Shown here: positions 1 through 8,702 of the stretch, piece after piece
Numbering within the stretch: the first letter of the stretch is position 1
Layout: every line of letters begins with the position of its first letter
Source of the DNA: a virus
Virus record (IMG/VR): IMGVR_UViG_3300021185_000080
Span: 1 to 23,937 of that record
Direction: 5' to 3' (one strand)
Length of the DNA stretch: 23,937 nt
Position numbers and translations under genes: made by a program
Notes under the pieces: model-generated
Told to the model about the DNA's origin: nothing
Databases searched by the model: none
What the model saw: the letters and a program-made list of their open reading frames with translations, nothing else

Positions 1-146
1 ATCCGTTTTTAAGGCTCAATGATAATACGTCTCAAAACTCTGCGGCAGACTACATTGACCCTGATAACAGCGGCTTCATTGTCACTGGAGCTAATAGTCC
101 GACAAATCAAAGTGGCGACAATTACATCTTCTACGCAATTGCATAA
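1..146 (+). CDS. Partial CDS: C-terminal end of a phage tail structural protein
   Basis: An open frame enters from the left edge (reading frame 3) and stops at the TAA at 144-146, leaving about 47 residues. The tail end, with GFIVTGANSPTNQSG and then YIFYAIA, resembles the C-terminal repeat seen in many marine phage tail proteins, where a buried residue pattern 'N-x-SG-x-x-YIY-x-A-x-A' closes a beta-sandwich (the DUF7483-type ending, by my recollection). It lies directly before the tail assembly chaperone, which fits a tail fibre or tail appendage role. The start and most of the protein are outside the window, so the role is inferred from the last residues and position only. Confidence 0.6.
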   Translation, partial: PFLRLNDNTSQNSAADYIDPDNSGFIVTGANSPTNQSGDNYIFYAIA

Positions 147-175
147 CTCAACAGCATCACGAAAGGATCACTCTG

Positions 176-673
176 ATGGCTGAATATCGACACACTACAA
201 CAGGCGAAGTTAAAACGCAGGGGCAGTGGCGAGCGCACTACAGCAACGTCTCTCTGCCCCGTGTATGGAAGGCTGCAACACTTGCTGGCCTTAACCTAGA
301 GGCTGTCCTACGCAGCCCAGCGGCTACAACAACAGCGTATCAAACGTCTGTGCGTGATGGCGTTGAGCAAGACGCAAACGGCAACTGGGTCGAGAAGTAT
401 GTTGCCCGTGATATGTTTGCTGATACGACTGAGGATGGCGTAACTACCACTAAGGCAGAGCATGAGGCTGCGTATCAAGCAACACTGGATGCAGCTACCG
501 CCACAGCTAACCGCACCAAGCGTGATGGGTTGCTGGCTGACACTGATTACTTTGCGTTGACTGACGTGACTATGGACGCAGCTATGACAACTTATCGTCA
601 GGCTTTGCGTGACATTACTGCGCACGCTGACTGGCCTAACCTAGAAGATGCCGATTGGCCGACTAAGCCTTAA
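176..673 (+). CDS. Phage tail assembly chaperone-like protein (Phage_tail_APC type)
   Basis: A 165-residue protein starting at the ATG after an AAAGGA ribosome site. The C-terminal third carries the signature of the tail assembly chaperone family: 'KRDGLLADTDYFALTDV', then 'YRQALRDIT', then a terminal 'WPTKP'. That arrangement (R-x-x-LL-x-x-TD, YRQALRDI, WP-x-x-P at the very end) is characteristic of small proteins encoded beside tail fibre or tape-measure genes. In that family the protein helps assemble or cap tail proteins and may not stay in the virion. The N-terminal half (residues 1-100) is less typical and may contact the neighbouring tail protein. Its position directly behind a tail protein C-terminus supports the call. 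Confidence 0.72.
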   Translation: MAEYRHTTTGEVKTQGQWRAHYSNVSLPRVWKAATLAGLNLEAVLRSPAATTTAYQTSVRDGVEQDANGNWVEKYVARDMFADTTEDGVTTTKAEHEAAYQATLDAATATANRTKRDGLLADTDYFALTDVTMDAAMTTYRQALRDITAHADWPNLEDADWPTKP

Positions 674-688
674 AGGGGGAGAAGGCAC

Positions 689-2167
689 ATGCCGTTAATC
701 CCACTCAATATCCCAGCAGGGCAATACCGCAACGGCACTGAGTATCAATCTCAGGGCCGCTGGCGCGATGCAAACTTAATCCGCTGGCATGAGGGTGCGT
801 TGCGCCCAGTCGGCGGCTGGCGTCAGCGCGGAAGCGTTGATCTGGACGGCGTAACCCGCACGATGATCGCGTGGGAAGACAACAGCGGTGGCCGACGCGT
901 GGCGTTCGGAACGTACAATAAGTTGTACGCCATGACATCTGGCAACACTGTTAGTGACATCACACCCTCTGGCTTTACCGCTGGTCGCGTTGATGCCACA
1001 TCCTTTACCAGCTATGGCGGCGGCGTTTACGGCAATAGCCTTTACGGTTTACCCTCAGAGGACTCCGGCACTATTTTCCCAGCAACAACTTGGAGTCTGG
1101 AAAACTGGGGCGAATACTTGCTGGCCAATACGGCTGACGACGGCAAAATATACCAGTGGCAGCTTAACGCCGCAACACCAGCGGCAGTATTGTCAAATGC
1201 TCCAACGGACTGCTCCGGCATGATGGTGACTGAAGAGCGCTTTGTGTTTGCGTTTGGCGCGGGCGGCAACCCTCGCAAGATCTCATGGTCAGACCGTGAG
1301 GATAACAACACTTGGACCCCAGCGGCGACTAACGAGGCTGGTGACATTGAAATCCAAACCAACGGCACAATCCTGAAGGGCTTGCGCACACGCGGTCAAG
1401 CAATAATTCTCACGGACCAAGACGCCCACACAGCCACATACAGCGGCCCTCCATTCGTTTATGGCTTTGAGCGTGTAGGTACATCATGTGGTTTGATTGC
1501 TGCCAACGCAGCTGCGTCAATTGACGAGGGCGTAGTGTGGATGGGTCAGCGCTCATTCTTTATTTATGCTGGCGGCTCTGTGCGTGACTTGCCGTGCGAG
1601 GTTGCGGATTACGTTTTCAGCGACATGAACAACGACCAGCGGTCAAAGGTTCACGCCGTAGTCAACAGTCGCTTCAATGAAATCTGGTGGTTCTACCCAA
1701 GCGCCACCTCTACAGAGTGCGACAGCTACGTTGCATTTGACTACGCAGAAAACATTTGGACCACTGGCACGATTGATCGCACAGCTGGCGTGGATCGCGG
1801 CGTATTCCGCCAGCCATTCTGGATTGCTGCCGACGGTGTTTTGTACGAGCAAGAGATTGGCTTTGACTACGGCGGTCAGTCCCCATTTGCCGAAACAGGC
1901 CCAATTGCGCTGGGCGTAGGTGAGAACGTGATGGCTGTGCGCGGCATGATCCCAGACGAGAACACGCTGGGTGACGTTAATGCCACATTTAAGACACGTT
2001 TCTACCCGACAGATACTGAGCGTGATTACGGCCCATATAACATGGCTAACCCAACAAGCCTGCGGTTTACCGGGCGTCAGATCAGAATGCGCGTCACAGG
2101 CAACACTGACTCCGATTGGCGTGTTGGCATTATGCGGCTTGATGCAGTGGCGGGCGGACGCAGATGA
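689..2167 (+). CDS. Large tail structural protein, possible nozzle / DNA-stabilisation analogue
   Basis: A 492-residue protein with an RBS (GGGGGAGAAGG) just upstream. It has no signal peptide or membrane segment and is rich in Gly, Trp, Tyr and Asp, with many short 'W-x-x-NT-W'-like beta-strand blocks such as 'GGWRQRG' and 'WSDREDNNTW'. This looks like a beta-propeller-type virion protein. Proteins beginning 'MPLIPLNIPAGQYRNGTEYQ' are common next to tail genes in marine podovirus-like genomes. Podoviruses carry beta-rich tail hub or nozzle proteins of comparable size (T7 gp12, P22 gp10), and by size and position this could be the equivalent, although I see no diagnostic motif. The stop overlaps the next start as ATGA. 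The structural role is fairly secure; the exact part of the tail is inferred. Confidence 0.6.
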   Translation: MPLIPLNIPAGQYRNGTEYQSQGRWRDANLIRWHEGALRPVGGWRQRGSVDLDGVTRTMIAWEDNSGGRRVAFGTYNKLYAMTSGNTVSDITPSGFTAGRVDATSFTSYGGGVYGNSLYGLPSEDSGTIFPATTWSLENWGEYLLANTADDGKIYQWQLNAATPAAVLSNAPTDCSGMMVTEERFVFAFGAGGNPRKISWSDREDNNTWTPAATNEAGDIEIQTNGTILKGLRTRGQAIILTDQDAHTATYSGPPFVYGFERVGTSCGLIAANAAASIDEGVVWMGQRSFFIYAGGSVRDLPCEVADYVFSDMNNDQRSKVHAVVNSRFNEIWWFYPSATSTECDSYVAFDYAENIWTTGTIDRTAGVDRGVFRQPFWIAADGVLYEQEIGFDYGGQSPFAETGPIALGVGENVMAVRGMIPDENTLGDVNATFKTRFYPTDTERDYGPYNMANPTSLRFTGRQIRMRVTGNTDSDWRVGIMRLDAVAGGRR

Positions 2168-2817
2168 GCCGAATACTCCCACCCATTACGGTAAATATAA
2201 ACCAGTGGGCCGAGAATATGCGGCGCTACCTTGGCCGAGCTTTGGACCAGCTCGGTTTTAAGGAAACGTATTCGTCTGCGTCTGAAAATGGTGTGATGCT
2301 GTGGGATAACGTGAATGAATACCCTGTTGTTTCAAAGAATGGCGAGTGGCGTCAGATTGTGCTGGAGGATGGTCACGGCGACTTTTACATTGCCGCAGAT
2401 GTAACGGCGGCAAGCGCAAGCACAGCTTATAAGTTGACTTACACAGCGGGAGCCACAAACGATGGTATCACTTTAGGCACTCCAGCGAGCAGGATTGTGT
2501 TTGAAGAGGCTGGTGAGTACGTCATATCCTTTTCCGCGCAGATTTCATCAACGTCATCAAGCACTGTGCATTTCTACTTTTGGCCTAGCGTCAACGGCAC
2601 AGATATTAACAACAGCGCAATGACCACTGCCTTGCATCAAAACAACGCAACGCTAGTGACTTCTCGGACGCAGATATTTACGGTTGCAGCCAACGATTAC
2701 CTTGAGGTCAATTGGATGACTGACAGCACTAGCGGCTTTCTTAACGCCACAGCCGCTGCATCACCTGTGCCGAATATTCCAGCCTCAACTTTGTCGATAA
2801 CGAGGTTGCATGGATAA
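2164..2817 (+). CDS. Tail-associated protein with C-terminal jelly-roll-like domain
   Basis: A 217-residue protein translationally coupled to the gene before it (ATGA overlap). Residues 1-35 form a probable helix with 'NQWAENMRRYLGRAL'. Residues about 100-215 are beta-rich, with 'IVFEEAGEYVISFSAQIS', a Ser/Thr-rich turn, 'VHFYFWPSVNGTDI' and 'YLEVNWMTDSTSGF'. This is the alternating pattern of C1q/TNF-like jelly rolls found in phage tail appendages, which often mediate trimerisation or glycan contact. Head-fibre or tail-appendage roles are both possible. The fold is inferred from the strand pattern; no catalytic motif is visible. Confidence 0.6.
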   Translation: MSRILPPITVNINQWAENMRRYLGRALDQLGFKETYSSASENGVMLWDNVNEYPVVSKNGEWRQIVLEDGHGDFYIAADVTAASASTAYKLTYTAGATNDGITLGTPASRIVFEEAGEYVISFSAQISSTSSSTVHFYFWPSVNGTDINNSAMTTALHQNNATLVTSRTQIFTVAANDYLEVNWMTDSTSGFLNATAAASPVPNIPASTLSITRLHG

Positions 2818-3172
2818 AGAGCTAGAAAGATGCAAGCCTTGGATTGAGGCAGCCCTAATCTACAGCGGCGGTACGCATGACTTTGATGATGTGGTTGTTG
2901 GCTTGCAAAAAGGTATGCTGCAACTGTGGCCTACGCCAAGGGGGTGCATAGTCACTGAAATAGTGGTATATCCGAAGAAACGCGTGTTAAACGTATTTCT
3001 AGGTGGCGGTGAATTGGACCAGATTTTAGATATGCACGATGATGTGATAGAATGGGGCAAGGCTCAAGGTTGCAGCGCTCTAACAATGTCCGGCCGGTAT
3101 GGCTGGAAAAAACCATTAAAGGCACACGGCTGGGAAGCTCAGCACGCCTCGTATGTTAAGGAGTTTGAGTAA
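2810..3172 (+). CDS. Small GNAT-like protein of the tail/internal virion cluster (T7 gp13-like position)
   Basis: A 120-residue protein overlapping the previous gene by 8 bases. The central block 'GCIVTEIVVYPKKRVLNVFLGG' is followed by a helix and then 'GCSALTMSGRYGWKKPLKAHGW'. This matches the beta4-alpha3-beta5-'G-W/F' core of acetyltransferase-fold (GNAT-like) proteins. Many podoviruses have a degenerate GNAT-like protein at this place, between tail and internal virion genes (T7 gp13 is the known example, needed for virion morphogenesis). The acetyl-CoA P-loop (Q/R-x-x-G-x-G/A) is not evident; 'FLGGGELDQ' sits there instead, so enzymatic activity is doubtful. The stop and the next start share one base (TAATG). 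Confidence 0.55.
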   Translation: MDKELERCKPWIEAALIYSGGTHDFDDVVVGLQKGMLQLWPTPRGCIVTEIVVYPKKRVLNVFLGGGELDQILDMHDDVIEWGKAQGCSALTMSGRYGWKKPLKAHGWEAQHASYVKEFE

Positions 3173-4785
3173 TGTCAGGCGGAAAAGGTGGATCAACATC
3201 CTCAACGGTTGAAATTCCTCAGTACATTGAGGACGCGGCAAAGCGCAATCTAGCCCGTGCGGATACAATATCTCAAATTGGTTACACGCCATACTACGGC
3301 CCAGACGTTGCTGCGTTTACTCCAATGCAAGAGGCTGCGTTTCAAACTACAGCTGACGTTGCAAGTGCGTTTGGCACGCCCGGTGGTAGCATGTCCCAGC
3401 AAGATATAATGGGCGGAATGCCCGCCCCAACAACATACGCTGGCGGCGTGCGTGGATACTCTTCTGCGCCAATGTATGAGCAAGCTATGGCGGAGCTTGC
3501 TACGCGCCGTCCGGGTCAGAAAACGCTTATTGATAGCTTGTTTATTGATCCATACTCAGGTGTTGCTGGTGCAAATGTTGGCTCCCCAGTAGATTACGGG
3601 GACACTCGCACTCCCGGCGACTTGGGCGGCGGGTCAGTTGGCGGCGGTGGCGGTGATCTTGTTTCATACCCCGGCACGGGTGGCGGAAATGGCTCTGCCT
3701 TGAGCGATACTGAGATAGCAGACTACAGCCAAGTTATTGCCGACTCAGTGGGGCTTGATACTTTTGACCCAAGTACGACTGCGGAAGATCAAATGACGCC
3801 AGATCAGTATGCTGATTATGTGTCTCAGCCTATGAGCGATCCAGCTCAATTAGCTGCTGATAATATTTACATGAACAATCTCGGCAACGCAAACAGCAAC
3901 ATTGTGGATACGGCTAAAGGTCTGCTAAACATTGAGCCTTCCTTTGATAGCCCGTCTAGCGCAGGCTCGTACGGCGGGTCGCTGGTTACTGGTGGGTTGA
4001 GCGGCAATCTGACAGGCATTCCCGGATTTGCTGGAAACATAGCTGATAACATATTAAGCAGTGTTGCCCCGGAATATGCAATGGACTTGCAAGGCAAAAA
4101 CTTTGCTGAGTCTGGTGGATCAACTTACGATCCAAACATGGTTATTACAAACCCAATGACAGGCACGACGACAACTGGCGGGTATGATTTTGATCCCAAT
4201 GCGTTTAGTGCGGATTATGGAAGTTCAAAAATTAAACTTTCCGATTCTCTTGAAGCAATGCCGGACTTTTCTATAGATAAAACAGCTGAGCGCTATACAC
4301 CCTCAGACATGCCAAGCACAGGCATGACCGCCACACCGGCCCCAGCACCTACGACCTTTGTAAATGATTACTCAGACCCAGCCACGCTAGCGCAATACAA
4401 AGCCGACAGAGCGCCGGGCGGAATATTTTACGAAAGTTCAGGCTCGCAACGACGCGAAGCTGAACAAATAGCGGCTGTAAAAGCTAAAGATGACACATTA
4501 GCCCAAACCGTTGACACTTCAGAGGTGATAAACCTAGCAAAAAGCAAGGATTCGGCTCAGCAATGGCTCAGGGATAACGGCTATGGGAATTATGACAGAG
4601 ATGATGCAACAGACGTTCTTCGGAGCAAAGTGGCTGATATTGAAAAGTCTCAGTTGCAGCAAGGTTTAAAAGACGGCGTTGTTAAGGAAAATGATCGCTT
4701 CAGTGTTTACGTCGATGGGAAAGTAATTTCCAACCCCAAGAAGAAAAAAGAAGCTGAGGCAAAACTCAAGGCGGCGACGGGTTAA
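3172..4785 (+). CDS. Gly/Ser/Thr-rich virion protein, candidate internal virion (ejection) protein
   Basis: A 537-residue protein beginning with 'SGGKGGSTSSTVEIPQYIED', an N-terminus I associate with marine phage structural proteins of unknown function. Residues about 20-65 are helical and include 'RNLARADTISQIGYTPYYGP'. The middle is low complexity, with a strongly glycine-rich linker around residues 145-170, then Gly/Ser/Thr/Asp-rich stretches. The last 80 residues are Lys-rich and probably helical. No signal peptide or enzyme motif is visible. Long, flexible, low-complexity proteins between tail genes and the portal are typical of internal core or ejection proteins. The assignment rests on context and composition, not on a recognised domain. 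Confidence 0.5.
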   Translation: MSGGKGGSTSSTVEIPQYIEDAAKRNLARADTISQIGYTPYYGPDVAAFTPMQEAAFQTTADVASAFGTPGGSMSQQDIMGGMPAPTTYAGGVRGYSSAPMYEQAMAELATRRPGQKTLIDSLFIDPYSGVAGANVGSPVDYGDTRTPGDLGGGSVGGGGGDLVSYPGTGGGNGSALSDTEIADYSQVIADSVGLDTFDPSTTAEDQMTPDQYADYVSQPMSDPAQLAADNIYMNNLGNANSNIVDTAKGLLNIEPSFDSPSSAGSYGGSLVTGGLSGNLTGIPGFAGNIADNILSSVAPEYAMDLQGKNFAESGGSTYDPNMVITNPMTGTTTTGGYDFDPNAFSADYGSSKIKLSDSLEAMPDFSIDKTAERYTPSDMPSTGMTATPAPAPTTFVNDYSDPATLAQYKADRAPGGIFYESSGSQRREAEQIAAVKAKDDTLAQTVDTSEVINLAKSKDSAQQWLRDNGYGNYDRDDATDVLRSKVADIEKSQLQQGLKDGVVKENDRFSVYVDGKVISNPKKKKEAEAKLKAATG

Positions 4786-4838
4786 TATGGCAATGATATA
4801 TAAAACTCTAATATGTTCAGCGGAAAAGGACGTGTAAA

Positions 4839-5987
4839 ATGGCAGGCGGAACAGGAATGCCTATGGGCGCGCTAGCAGGCGCAGCACTCGGCGGCAGCGG
4901 GGCTGCACCACAAAGATTCAATACGCAGTCCCCTGCTTTTTCTAGGCAAACGGGCGTTCAGGGCGATTACGGGCAATCTCTGCGGGAAGCTAATCACAGA
5001 GTTGACCGTCCAGACCCAACAAATTCAGCAAATTCGCGTTCAAATTTTGTTCAATACCAAGACCAGTTTCCTCGCCAGATTGGGCCAACAGTGGCGGCGC
5101 AGCCTACTGCACAGCCTAACGCAACATACCAGCCCGCTCCAATGGCTCCGCAGCCGGGTTTTAACGTAAACCAAGCTGCCGCCGGAGCCTTGCAGGGCGC
5201 AATTGGCGGCACTCAGCGGGCCATGCAGGGTCCACTGCAAGTTGGCGCTTATGCCAACCCATACACAAGCGCAGTCATTGACCGCACTCAGCAAGACATT
5301 GAGCGCCAGCGCCAAATGGCCACAAACACTATGGGCGCTCAGGCAACTGCCGCTGGAGCGTTTGGCGGCTCACGTCATGGCGTTGCCGAGGGTGTGACGG
5401 CTGGCGAGTATGGCCGCATGGCAGGCGATATGGCAGCGCAGCAGCGTCAAGCCAACTACAGCCAAGCATTGCAGGCTGCGATGGCTGACCGTCAGGCTCG
5501 ACTTGGCGCAGCATCCCAGCTCGGCGGCTTGGGCCAGCAGGCGTTTAACACAGGTCAAACAATACAGCAAAACCAGCTCCAGCAAGGTCTGTTGCAGCAA
5601 GGTATGCAGCAAGCTCTTATTGATGCAGCGAAAGGGCAGTACGCTGGCTATACCGCATCACCAATGCAGTCCTTGTCAGCGCCATTGGCGGCGTTGGGTG
5701 CAACGCCCACTCCTCAGACTACTACGCAAACGCAAAAGCCCGGCCTATTTAATTACTTGCAGCTTGGCGCAAGTCTTTGCTGGGTCGCCCGTGAGGTTTA
5801 CGGCGAGGATAATCCAAAGTGGCTGCAATTCCGCGAGTGGGTTATTGGTTACTCACCAAACTGGTTCTATAAAGCGTACAGCAAATATGGCGAAAAAGTG
5901 GCAAAGGTTGTGGCAAAAGTGCCAGCGCTTAAACTTGTCATTCGCCCGTTTATGGACGCTAAGCGCAAGGCAATGGGGTATAAGTAA
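4839..5987 (+). CDS. Ala/Gln-rich internal virion-like protein with C-terminal CWVAREVYG domain
   Basis: A 382-residue protein. The start follows an AAAGGA site about 10 bases upstream. Residues 1-30 are a Gly/Ala/Met-rich hydrophobic stretch, and 30-120 are Pro/Gln-rich and disordered. Residues 120-285 are Ala/Gln-rich helices with 'GAFGGSRHGVAEG', a motif that recurs in phage internal proteins. The last 70 residues form a separate, Trp- and Lys-rich module starting 'CWVAREVYGEDNPKWLQFR' (Cys314). It resembles the C-terminal Cys-box module ('CFIATAAYG'-type) found at the ends of many bacterial and phage proteins, whose function is uncertain. The protein is probably a core or ejection protein whose terminal module engages membrane or partner proteins. 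The virion role comes from context. Confidence 0.55.
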   Translation: MAGGTGMPMGALAGAALGGSGAAPQRFNTQSPAFSRQTGVQGDYGQSLREANHRVDRPDPTNSANSRSNFVQYQDQFPRQIGPTVAAQPTAQPNATYQPAPMAPQPGFNVNQAAAGALQGAIGGTQRAMQGPLQVGAYANPYTSAVIDRTQQDIERQRQMATNTMGAQATAAGAFGGSRHGVAEGVTAGEYGRMAGDMAAQQRQANYSQALQAAMADRQARLGAASQLGGLGQQAFNTGQTIQQNQLQQGLLQQGMQQALIDAAKGQYAGYTASPMQSLSAPLAALGATPTPQTTTQTQKPGLFNYLQLGASLCWVAREVYGEDNPKWLQFREWVIGYSPNWFYKAYSKYGEKVAKVVAKVPALKLVIRPFMDAKRKAMGYK

Positions 5988-7118
5988 ATGGTTATGAATC
6001 CGCAGCAGCCAAGTCAACCGCGTGGCGGTCTCCTCGGCTTATTTGATAAAGCCATGAAGACTAACGAGGACACTGGCCTTAGCCCGCTGCAAAACTTTGC
6101 TGCGGCGCTTGACCCGTTAATTCTGAAAGACTTGCGCGGCGGCGAAGGCATACGCCAGCAAGGCGTGCAGCGTGCGGCAAGCATGTCGAAAAACAAAACT
6201 GTTGACATGCTGCGTAAACAGGGGCGGGGCGATTTAGCCGATGCTGTGATGAATAACACAATTGGCGCAAGAGAAGCGTTTAGTGTTTTGCAAAGTGAAA
6301 AGGCTGCTGACTTGGCGTTTAGGCGTCAGCAGTCGCTTGCAGGCGCAAGAACAAAAGACACTGCCTTAATGCGTAGAGCAGTAGCCGCTGGATTGACGCC
6401 GGGGACGGACGAATACAAAAAATTCATGCTTACTGGTGGTAATGCTTACGCACCGGGCGCGCCTGTTGAGTTTGGCACTCTTGATAAAGGCACTATGATG
6501 GTGCAGGGCCGAGACGAGCAGGGAAATATTACATATAAGGTTATGCCAATTCCGGGGTCTCAGGCTGCGGCTGATGTGGAGCAGGCGGCAGCGGCAAAAG
6601 ATGCGGCAAGGGAAGGCGGAATCAAAACAGCCGGAGTTGTGCTGACAAATATAGACGAAGCTCAAAGAGTAATAAAAGAATCCAAGCTTCCTACATCTGG
6701 TTTCGTTGGCAGCTATCTAAAGAAAATTCCGGGTACTTCCGCCACTGACGTTAGCGCTTTAGTTAACACAATTAGGGCCAATATTGGCTTTGATAAGTTG
6801 CAAGCTATGCGAGACGCAAGCCCCACTGGCGGGGCATTGGGTCAAGTGTCAAACCAAGAGATTGATTTCTTGCAATCTACGCTTAACAACTTAAATCAAA
6901 ATCAAAGCCAAGATCAGTTTAACAAGCAACTCCAAATACTTGAAAACCAATACCTGCAAACAATTGCAAAGTTTAACGCATACCCAGAAGAGGCCAAGGC
7001 TGCTGCTGGATATATAGATATTGGCACGGGTTCTTCGGGGGGCGATCAAGGCGCTGGGGTAAATGCTACCCCGCAGACAACTGTAATAGATGGCTACACT
7101 ATTCGGCAAAAAAATTAG
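5988..7118 (+). CDS. Candidate internal virion / DNA ejection protein with LQAMR..SPTGGALG motif
   Basis: A 376-residue soluble, mostly helical protein starting immediately after the previous stop (ATG at 5988; an alternative ATG lies at 5994). Residues about 255-315 contain 'GFDKLQAMRDASPTGGALGQ', then 'VSNQEIDFLQSTLNNL', then a Gln/Asn-rich helix. This block (L-Q-x-M-R-x-x-S-P-T-G-G-A-L-G-x-V-S-x-x-E) is shared by many phage proteins encoded between tail and portal genes and is probably a helical bundle. Residues 1-110 are basic/Gln-rich, and the C-terminus ends in a short strand after a Gly/Ser linker. No catalytic signature is visible. The ejection role is an inference from position among the four large proteins before the portal. 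Confidence 0.5.
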   Translation: MVMNPQQPSQPRGGLLGLFDKAMKTNEDTGLSPLQNFAAALDPLILKDLRGGEGIRQQGVQRAASMSKNKTVDMLRKQGRGDLADAVMNNTIGAREAFSVLQSEKAADLAFRRQQSLAGARTKDTALMRRAVAAGLTPGTDEYKKFMLTGGNAYAPGAPVEFGTLDKGTMMVQGRDEQGNITYKVMPIPGSQAAADVEQAAAAKDAAREGGIKTAGVVLTNIDEAQRVIKESKLPTSGFVGSYLKKIPGTSATDVSALVNTIRANIGFDKLQAMRDASPTGGALGQVSNQEIDFLQSTLNNLNQNQSQDQFNKQLQILENQYLQTIAKFNAYPEEAKAAAGYIDIGTGSSGGDQGAGVNATPQTTVIDGYTIRQKN

Positions 7119-7127
7119 GACTGACTT

Positions 7128-8702
7128 ATGCCTACCTTTGAAATAACAGCTCCAGATGGCAAAAAGTATGACGTTACAGGCGACAATGCTGAGGGAGCGT
7201 ACAACGCTTTAATCAGTATGCTTGGGGGCGATCAGGCAGAGCAAGCACCAGAACCAACCCCCACCCCAACCGAGCCATACGTTGATGAGCAAGGCGTAAC
7301 TCGCTACCCAAACTTGCAGCAAGTTGGGAGTAGCGCGGCTGATGATATTGTTAAATCTGGACTTGCTGGCATTGCGCGCGGGATTACCAGCATACCAGAG
7401 GGCGTAGAAATGGCCGCTAGGTTGCCGGGTTATGCTGCGGATCGACTGGGCGATTTAGCTGATTACGCCCTTGGCGTTGATACATCAAAGGCTCGCTACG
7501 GAGAAAAAGGCCCTAGAGGGGTATTTGATACTGTGAGCGGCAAAGTTGTTTCCGCAGCTACTGAGGCTCTTGGTGTTGACGAGGCTCTCGCCTACAAGGG
7601 CGAAAGCACGCCAGCGCAGTTTGCAGGTACTATAGGTGAGTTTGTTGGACCCGGAGGAATATTGGGTGGCGGTAAAAAACTAATGCAGGCCTCTGTTGCT
7701 GCTGGCGCTGGCAGCGAGGCTGCTGGTCAAGCGACTGAGGGTACGGACCTTGAACCTTATGCAAGAATTGCTGGCGCTCTAATTTCACCTTACGCGGCAA
7801 ACAAGACGCTATCTGCGTTTCAAAAAAAGAACGTGACCTCACCTACGCTTCCAACATTAAAGGCAGAAAAAAACTCCGCGTATGATCTTTTAAAGTCAGA
7901 GGGAACTGGCTTAACAGGTACGCAGACAGCATATTTGGTGCAGGATATGAGAAACGTCCTAAACATGGACGACATCATACTATCAGCAAAGCCGTCTGTT
8001 GAAAAAGCTCTGGCCCTTGTTGATGAAGTTGAAAAGTCTGGGGCAATGAATTTGTCAAAGTTTAACGAGCTTCAAAAGGCTTTGGGGAAAATATACAAGA
8101 CAGCGCCGGACGCGCCAGAGGTCTTGTCGATGCTGAAGAAAATGGACGACGTTCTTGCCGACGGAAGTAAAGATGCTGCGCTTATGCAGGCTGCGAAAGC
8201 AGCAAATTCTAAATACGCAAAAGCCCGGATGCTAGATAAGTACTTTACGCAGGCAACTCGAAACGCAAAAAAAGGAAATTTAATACCTAAAACAGGTGAG
8301 GCGTTTCAGGCCGCTGCTACCAAAATACTCAACAACGACAGGGCCGCTGCGTTTTGGTCGCCCGATGAGTTAGCCGCTCTGAAAAAGGTTGCGGACGGCA
8401 CGATAGGCAGCAAAGTATTAGCGACGATTGGCAAGTTGGCCCCTACATCTAACGGTTTAACCTCTGGGATGAGTATTGCCCTTTTGTCTATCCCCGGCAA
8501 TTTCGCCTATGAAATCATGGGCATGACGGCAGCCTCTTTTGCGAAGTTGGGCTACAACGCTAAAATCAAAACCTCTCGCAAGGCTCTTGAAGATTTAGTT
8601 CGCTCTGGCGGCGTTGCAGAGCCTTCAAAAGTTGTAACCAAAGAATTAGTCCAAGACATAGTTGCTAGATTAAGCGGCTTGCAGGCTCAGGAGCAGCAAT
8701 AA
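7128..8702 (+). CDS. Candidate internal virion / ejection protein with N-terminal PDGKKY domain and Gly-rich hydrophobic core
   Basis: A 524-residue protein. The RBS AGGA overlaps the upstream stop. Residues 1-33 form a small beta-alpha unit, 'MPTFEITAPDGKKYDVTG', seen at the start of several phage virion proteins, followed by a Pro/Thr linker (40-50). Residues 70-250 contain small-residue-rich hydrophobic stretches such as 'GTIGEFVGPGGILGGG' and 'AGAGSEAAGQATEG', which could insert into or cross a membrane. Residues 250-420 are Lys/Ala-rich helices, and 430-475 form another hydrophobic segment with 'GMSIALLSIPGNFAYEIMG'. This resembles podovirus ejection proteins, which are large, helical, partly membrane-active and encoded beside the portal. 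I see no transglycosylase motif. The stop shares one base with the portal start. Confidence 0.5.
   Translation: MPTFEITAPDGKKYDVTGDNAEGAYNALISMLGGDQAEQAPEPTPTPTEPYVDEQGVTRYPNLQQVGSSAADDIVKSGLAGIARGITSIPEGVEMAARLPGYAADRLGDLADYALGVDTSKARYGEKGPRGVFDTVSGKVVSAATEALGVDEALAYKGESTPAQFAGTIGEFVGPGGILGGGKKLMQASVAAGAGSEAAGQATEGTDLEPYARIAGALISPYAANKTLSAFQKKNVTSPTLPTLKAEKNSAYDLLKSEGTGLTGTQTAYLVQDMRNVLNMDDIILSAKPSVEKALALVDEVEKSGAMNLSKFNELQKALGKIYKTAPDAPEVLSMLKKMDDVLADGSKDAALMQAAKAANSKYAKARMLDKYFTQATRNAKKGNLIPKTGEAFQAAATKILNNDRAAAFWSPDELAALKKVADGTIGSKVLATIGKLAPTSNGLTSGMSIALLSIPGNFAYEIMGMTAASFAKLGYNAKIKTSRKALEDLVRSGGVAEPSKVVTKELVQDIVARLSGLQAQEQQ

Noticed and set aside
4787-4837. 16-codon frame filling the gap between the genes at 3172 and 4839
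   Set aside because: It starts almost at the previous stop with no ribosome site of its own, and it covers the ribosome site of the next gene; too short to support.
5410-5997. 195-residue plus-strand frame inside the gene at 4839-5987
   Set aside because: It overlaps a gene with a convincing domain structure and conserved C-terminus, has no ribosome site, and its composition is typical of an off-frame read of Ala/Gln-rich DNA.
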